Shown in pieces: positions 6,632 through 8,815 of a stretch of 8,815 nt of DNA. The number at the start of each line of letters is the position of its first letter. Position 1 is the stretch's first letter. Source of the DNA: Acidobacteriota bacterium (GTDB lineage Bacteria; Acidobacteriota; Vicinamibacteria; Vicinamibacterales; CAVVIG01); the NCBI GenBank assembly GCA_003222555.1, contig QHWL01000269.1, forward strand, positions 1 through 8,815. Reading direction: 5' to 3'. A program made the translations under genes and the position numbers. Below the pieces are notes generated by a model that did no database searches, was not told the origin of the DNA, and worked only from the letters and a program-made list of their open reading frames with translations.

Positions 6632-6640
6632 GAGTGCCAA
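6632..6640 (+). promoter_or_regulatory. Extra CIRCE-like half-site
   Basis: GAGTGCCAA repeats the right CIRCE arm GAGTGCTAA with one mismatch, starting 11 bases after it, about one helical turn. No matching left arm precedes it at a nine-base distance. It may be an accessory HrcA contact, a relic of a duplicated operator, or chance. Confidence 0.4.
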
Positions 6641-6657
6641 GGTCCGGCTTCGGAAAA

Positions 6658-6679
6658 TCCGCCTCAGGCGGACACTACG
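6658..6679 (-). repeat. Palindromic repeat copy 1 (inverted) in the hrcA leader
   Basis: TCCGCCTCAGGCGGA followed by CACTACG. On the minus strand it reads CGTAGTGTCC and then a GCC-type stem, so it is an inverted relative of the copies at 6745 and 6786. The stem is seven base pairs around a single central base. A shorter degenerate hairpin, TCCGGCTTCGGA, lies just upstream at 6643-6654. Confidence 0.65.
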
Positions 6680-6744
6680 GCGCGAGCTGAACACCCAACG
6701 ACCGATAGGCAGTTACGCAGGATCCGGATCCAGCAAGGTAGTGA

Positions 6745-6767
6745 GTAGTGTCCGGCTTTAGCGGGAC
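6745..6767 (+). repeat. Palindromic repeat copy 2 in the hrcA leader
   Basis: GTAGT followed by GTCCGGCTTTAGCGGGAC. It matches copy 3 at 22 of 23 positions; the one difference (G for C) breaks a stem pair. Between copies 1 and 2 (6680-6744) there is nothing recognisable except a doubled GGATCC at 6720-6731. Confidence 0.8.
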
Positions 6768-6785
6768 TTGAGAGACCAGGCAGTA

Positions 6786-6809
6786 CGTAGTGTCCGGCTT
6801 TAGCCGGAC
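6786..6809 (+). repeat. Palindromic repeat copy 3, abutting the hrcA start
   Basis: CGTAGT followed by GTCCGGCTTTAGCCGGAC, a perfect eight-pair stem with a minimal loop. The minus strand reads VRLKPDTT, a peptide I recall as common in mis-called proteins of Vicinamibacteria-like genomes, where this repeat appears to be dispersed. The stem ends ten bases before the hrcA ATG, so only a short window remains for ribosome binding. Confidence 0.8.
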
Positions 6810-6819
6810 CGTGAGAGTT

Positions 6820-7863
6820 ATGACGCCAGAAACCGCGGAACGCTCCAAGCGGCTGCTCGCGGCGCTCGTGCGCGAATATATTTCCTCGGGCGAGCCGGTC
6901 GCCTCGTCGTTGTTGGTGACGGCTGCCGGGCTCGGTGTGTCGTCGGCGACAGTCCGAAACATTCTCGCGCGGCTCGAGGACGAAGGGTTCGTTCAACAGC
7001 CGCACACCTCGGCTGGGCGCATTCCCACCGACCGCGGCTACAGGTTCGACGTCGATCTGCTGCTCGAGTCGAAGCGCTCGCGCCGCACCGCGAGCGCAGT
7101 GGAAGCGCGGCTTCGACGCGACAACAACTCGTGCGCGCTGCTCGACGTCCTGCTCTCCCAGGTCTCGCACGTGGTGTCGCAGGCGTCGCGGCACGTCGGG
7201 TTCGCGCTGCGGCCCGCCCCCGAAGCGGCCGTGTTCGATCGCGTCGAGTTCATCCCGCTCAGCTCGGCGCGCGTGCTGGTGGTGATCGTCGCCCGCGGCG
7301 GCCACGTCATCCAGAAGGTGATCGACGTTGGCGAAGTGCTCGACGCCGACGATCTGCGCGAGGCGGCGAACTACCTGAACGCCGAGTTCTCCGGGCTGCC
7401 GCTGCGGCGCGCGCGCGAGGCAGTGCTCGAACGGATCAACGAAGAGCGCCTGTTGTACGACACGCTCCTCGCCCGCGCGATGCGGCTCGCCACATCGACC
7501 TTCGCCGACCTGGCCGACGAAGGCACGATCTATGTCGAGGGCGCCGCCTCGCTCATCGGAGAAGCCCACGGCTTCACGATGAGCACGCTGCAGACGCTGC
7601 TCCAGATGATCGAAGAGAAGCAGCGGCTCGTGCGGCTGCTCAACGAATACATCGACGGCCCCGGGCTGACTATCGTCATCGGCGGCGAACATCCGAACCC
7701 GCACCTCCGATCCTTCAGCCTCATCGCGTCGACTTACCACGATGGCAGCGAAATCGGCACGATCGGCGTGATTGGCCCGACAAGGATGCATTACTCCCGC
7801 GCGATCGCGCTCGTCGAGGGCGCGGCTCAAGCGGTTTCCCGCGTTTTGCGCGACCCCAATTAG
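6820..7863 (+). CDS. hrcA: HrcA, heat-inducible transcription repressor
   Basis: HrcA binds CIRCE as a dimer and represses class I heat-shock genes; its folding depends on chaperonin in studied species. The 347-residue product starts with a winged-helix DNA-binding domain (about 1-75) containing SSATVRNILARLEDEG (41-56) and the family signature PHTSAGRIPTDRGYR (61-75). A GAF-like middle region follows, ending with the typical GTIGVIGPTRMHY (313-325). ATG 6820 is chosen because MTPETAERSKRLL matches normal HrcA N-termini. The in-frame GTG at 6790 would add ten residues encoded entirely by palindromic repeat copy 3, so it is very unlikely. A weak purine stretch (GAGAG, 6812-6816 region) is the only candidate ribosome-binding site. 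The gene is preceded by CIRCE and followed after 6 bases by grpE. Confidence 0.96.
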   Translation: MTPETAERSKRLLAALVREYISSGEPVASSLLVTAAGLGVSSATVRNILARLEDEGFVQQPHTSAGRIPTDRGYRFDVDLLLESKRSRRTASAVEARLRRDNNSCALLDVLLSQVSHVVSQASRHVGFALRPAPEAAVFDRVEFIPLSSARVLVVIVARGGHVIQKVIDVGEVLDADDLREAANYLNAEFSGLPLRRAREAVLERINEERLLYDTLLARAMRLATSTFADLADEGTIYVEGAASLIGEAHGFTMSTLQTLLQMIEEKQRLVRLLNEYIDGPGLTIVIGGEHPNPHLRSFSLIASTYHDGSEIGTIGVIGPTRMHYSRAIALVEGAAQAVSRVLRDPN

Positions 7864-7869
7864 GGATAT

Positions 7870-8815
<946 letters not shown>

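Noticed and set aside
6612..6640. A complete second CIRCE operator
   Set aside because: Only the right half-site is present; the bases nine positions upstream (6614-6622) do not resemble TTAGCACTC.

Overview
The window is GC-rich, densely coded, and every recognisable gene is on the + strand. It carries, in order: a 5'-truncated bshC (bacillithiol biosynthesis); a class A, PBP1b-type penicillin-binding protein; xdhC (molybdenum-cofactor handling for xanthine dehydrogenase-type enzymes); a metal-dependent nucleoside/purine deaminase of the amidohydrolase superfamily; and the heat-shock cluster hrcA-grpE-dnaJ, with dnaJ cut by the window end. A bacillithiol gene together with CIRCE/HrcA control in a GC-rich genome fits Acidobacteriota. 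The intergenic palindrome GTCCGGCTTTAGCCGGAC, which reads VRLKPDTT on the minus strand, is one I associate from memory with Vicinamibacteria (Acidobacteriota subdivision 6). That assignment is inference; no rRNA or marker gene confirms it.

Layout. 1-1521: bshC, open at the left edge. 1522-1631: a gap filled by a palindrome and GGCGGAC/GTCCGCC repeats. 1632-4076: the penicillin-binding protein, whose last 19 codons are a six-unit 9-bp repeat encoding a collagen-like Gly-X-Y tail. 4077-4196: a C-rich 9-bp tandem array in inverted orientation to that tail, ending in a TATAAT box close to xdhC. 4197-5066: xdhC. 5067-5256: a gap holding a second, unrelated 9-bp-periodic inverted repeat. 5257-6585: the deaminase. 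6586-6819: the heat-shock control region, with a -10 box, a CIRCE operator, an extra CIRCE half-site, and three copies of a palindromic repeat in the presumed hrcA leader. 6820-8815: hrcA, grpE and dnaJ, tightly packed (6-nt gap, then a GTGA overlap), so clearly one transcript.

How the genes work together. hrcA-grpE-dnaJ is a classic self-regulated chaperone operon: HrcA represses through CIRCE, and GrpE and DnaJ are the nucleotide-exchange factor and J-domain co-chaperone of DnaK, which is not in the window. XdhC and the deaminase could both serve purine catabolism, but 190 bp of repeat separates them and no xanthine dehydrogenase subunit is present. bshC and the penicillin-binding protein look like independent housekeeping genes.

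I see no phage, CRISPR, toxin, secretion or defence system. The genes are ordinary. The unusual material is non-coding: each of the four substantial gaps is occupied by palindromic or 9-bp-periodic repeat DNA, and in one case the repeat appears to have become protein.
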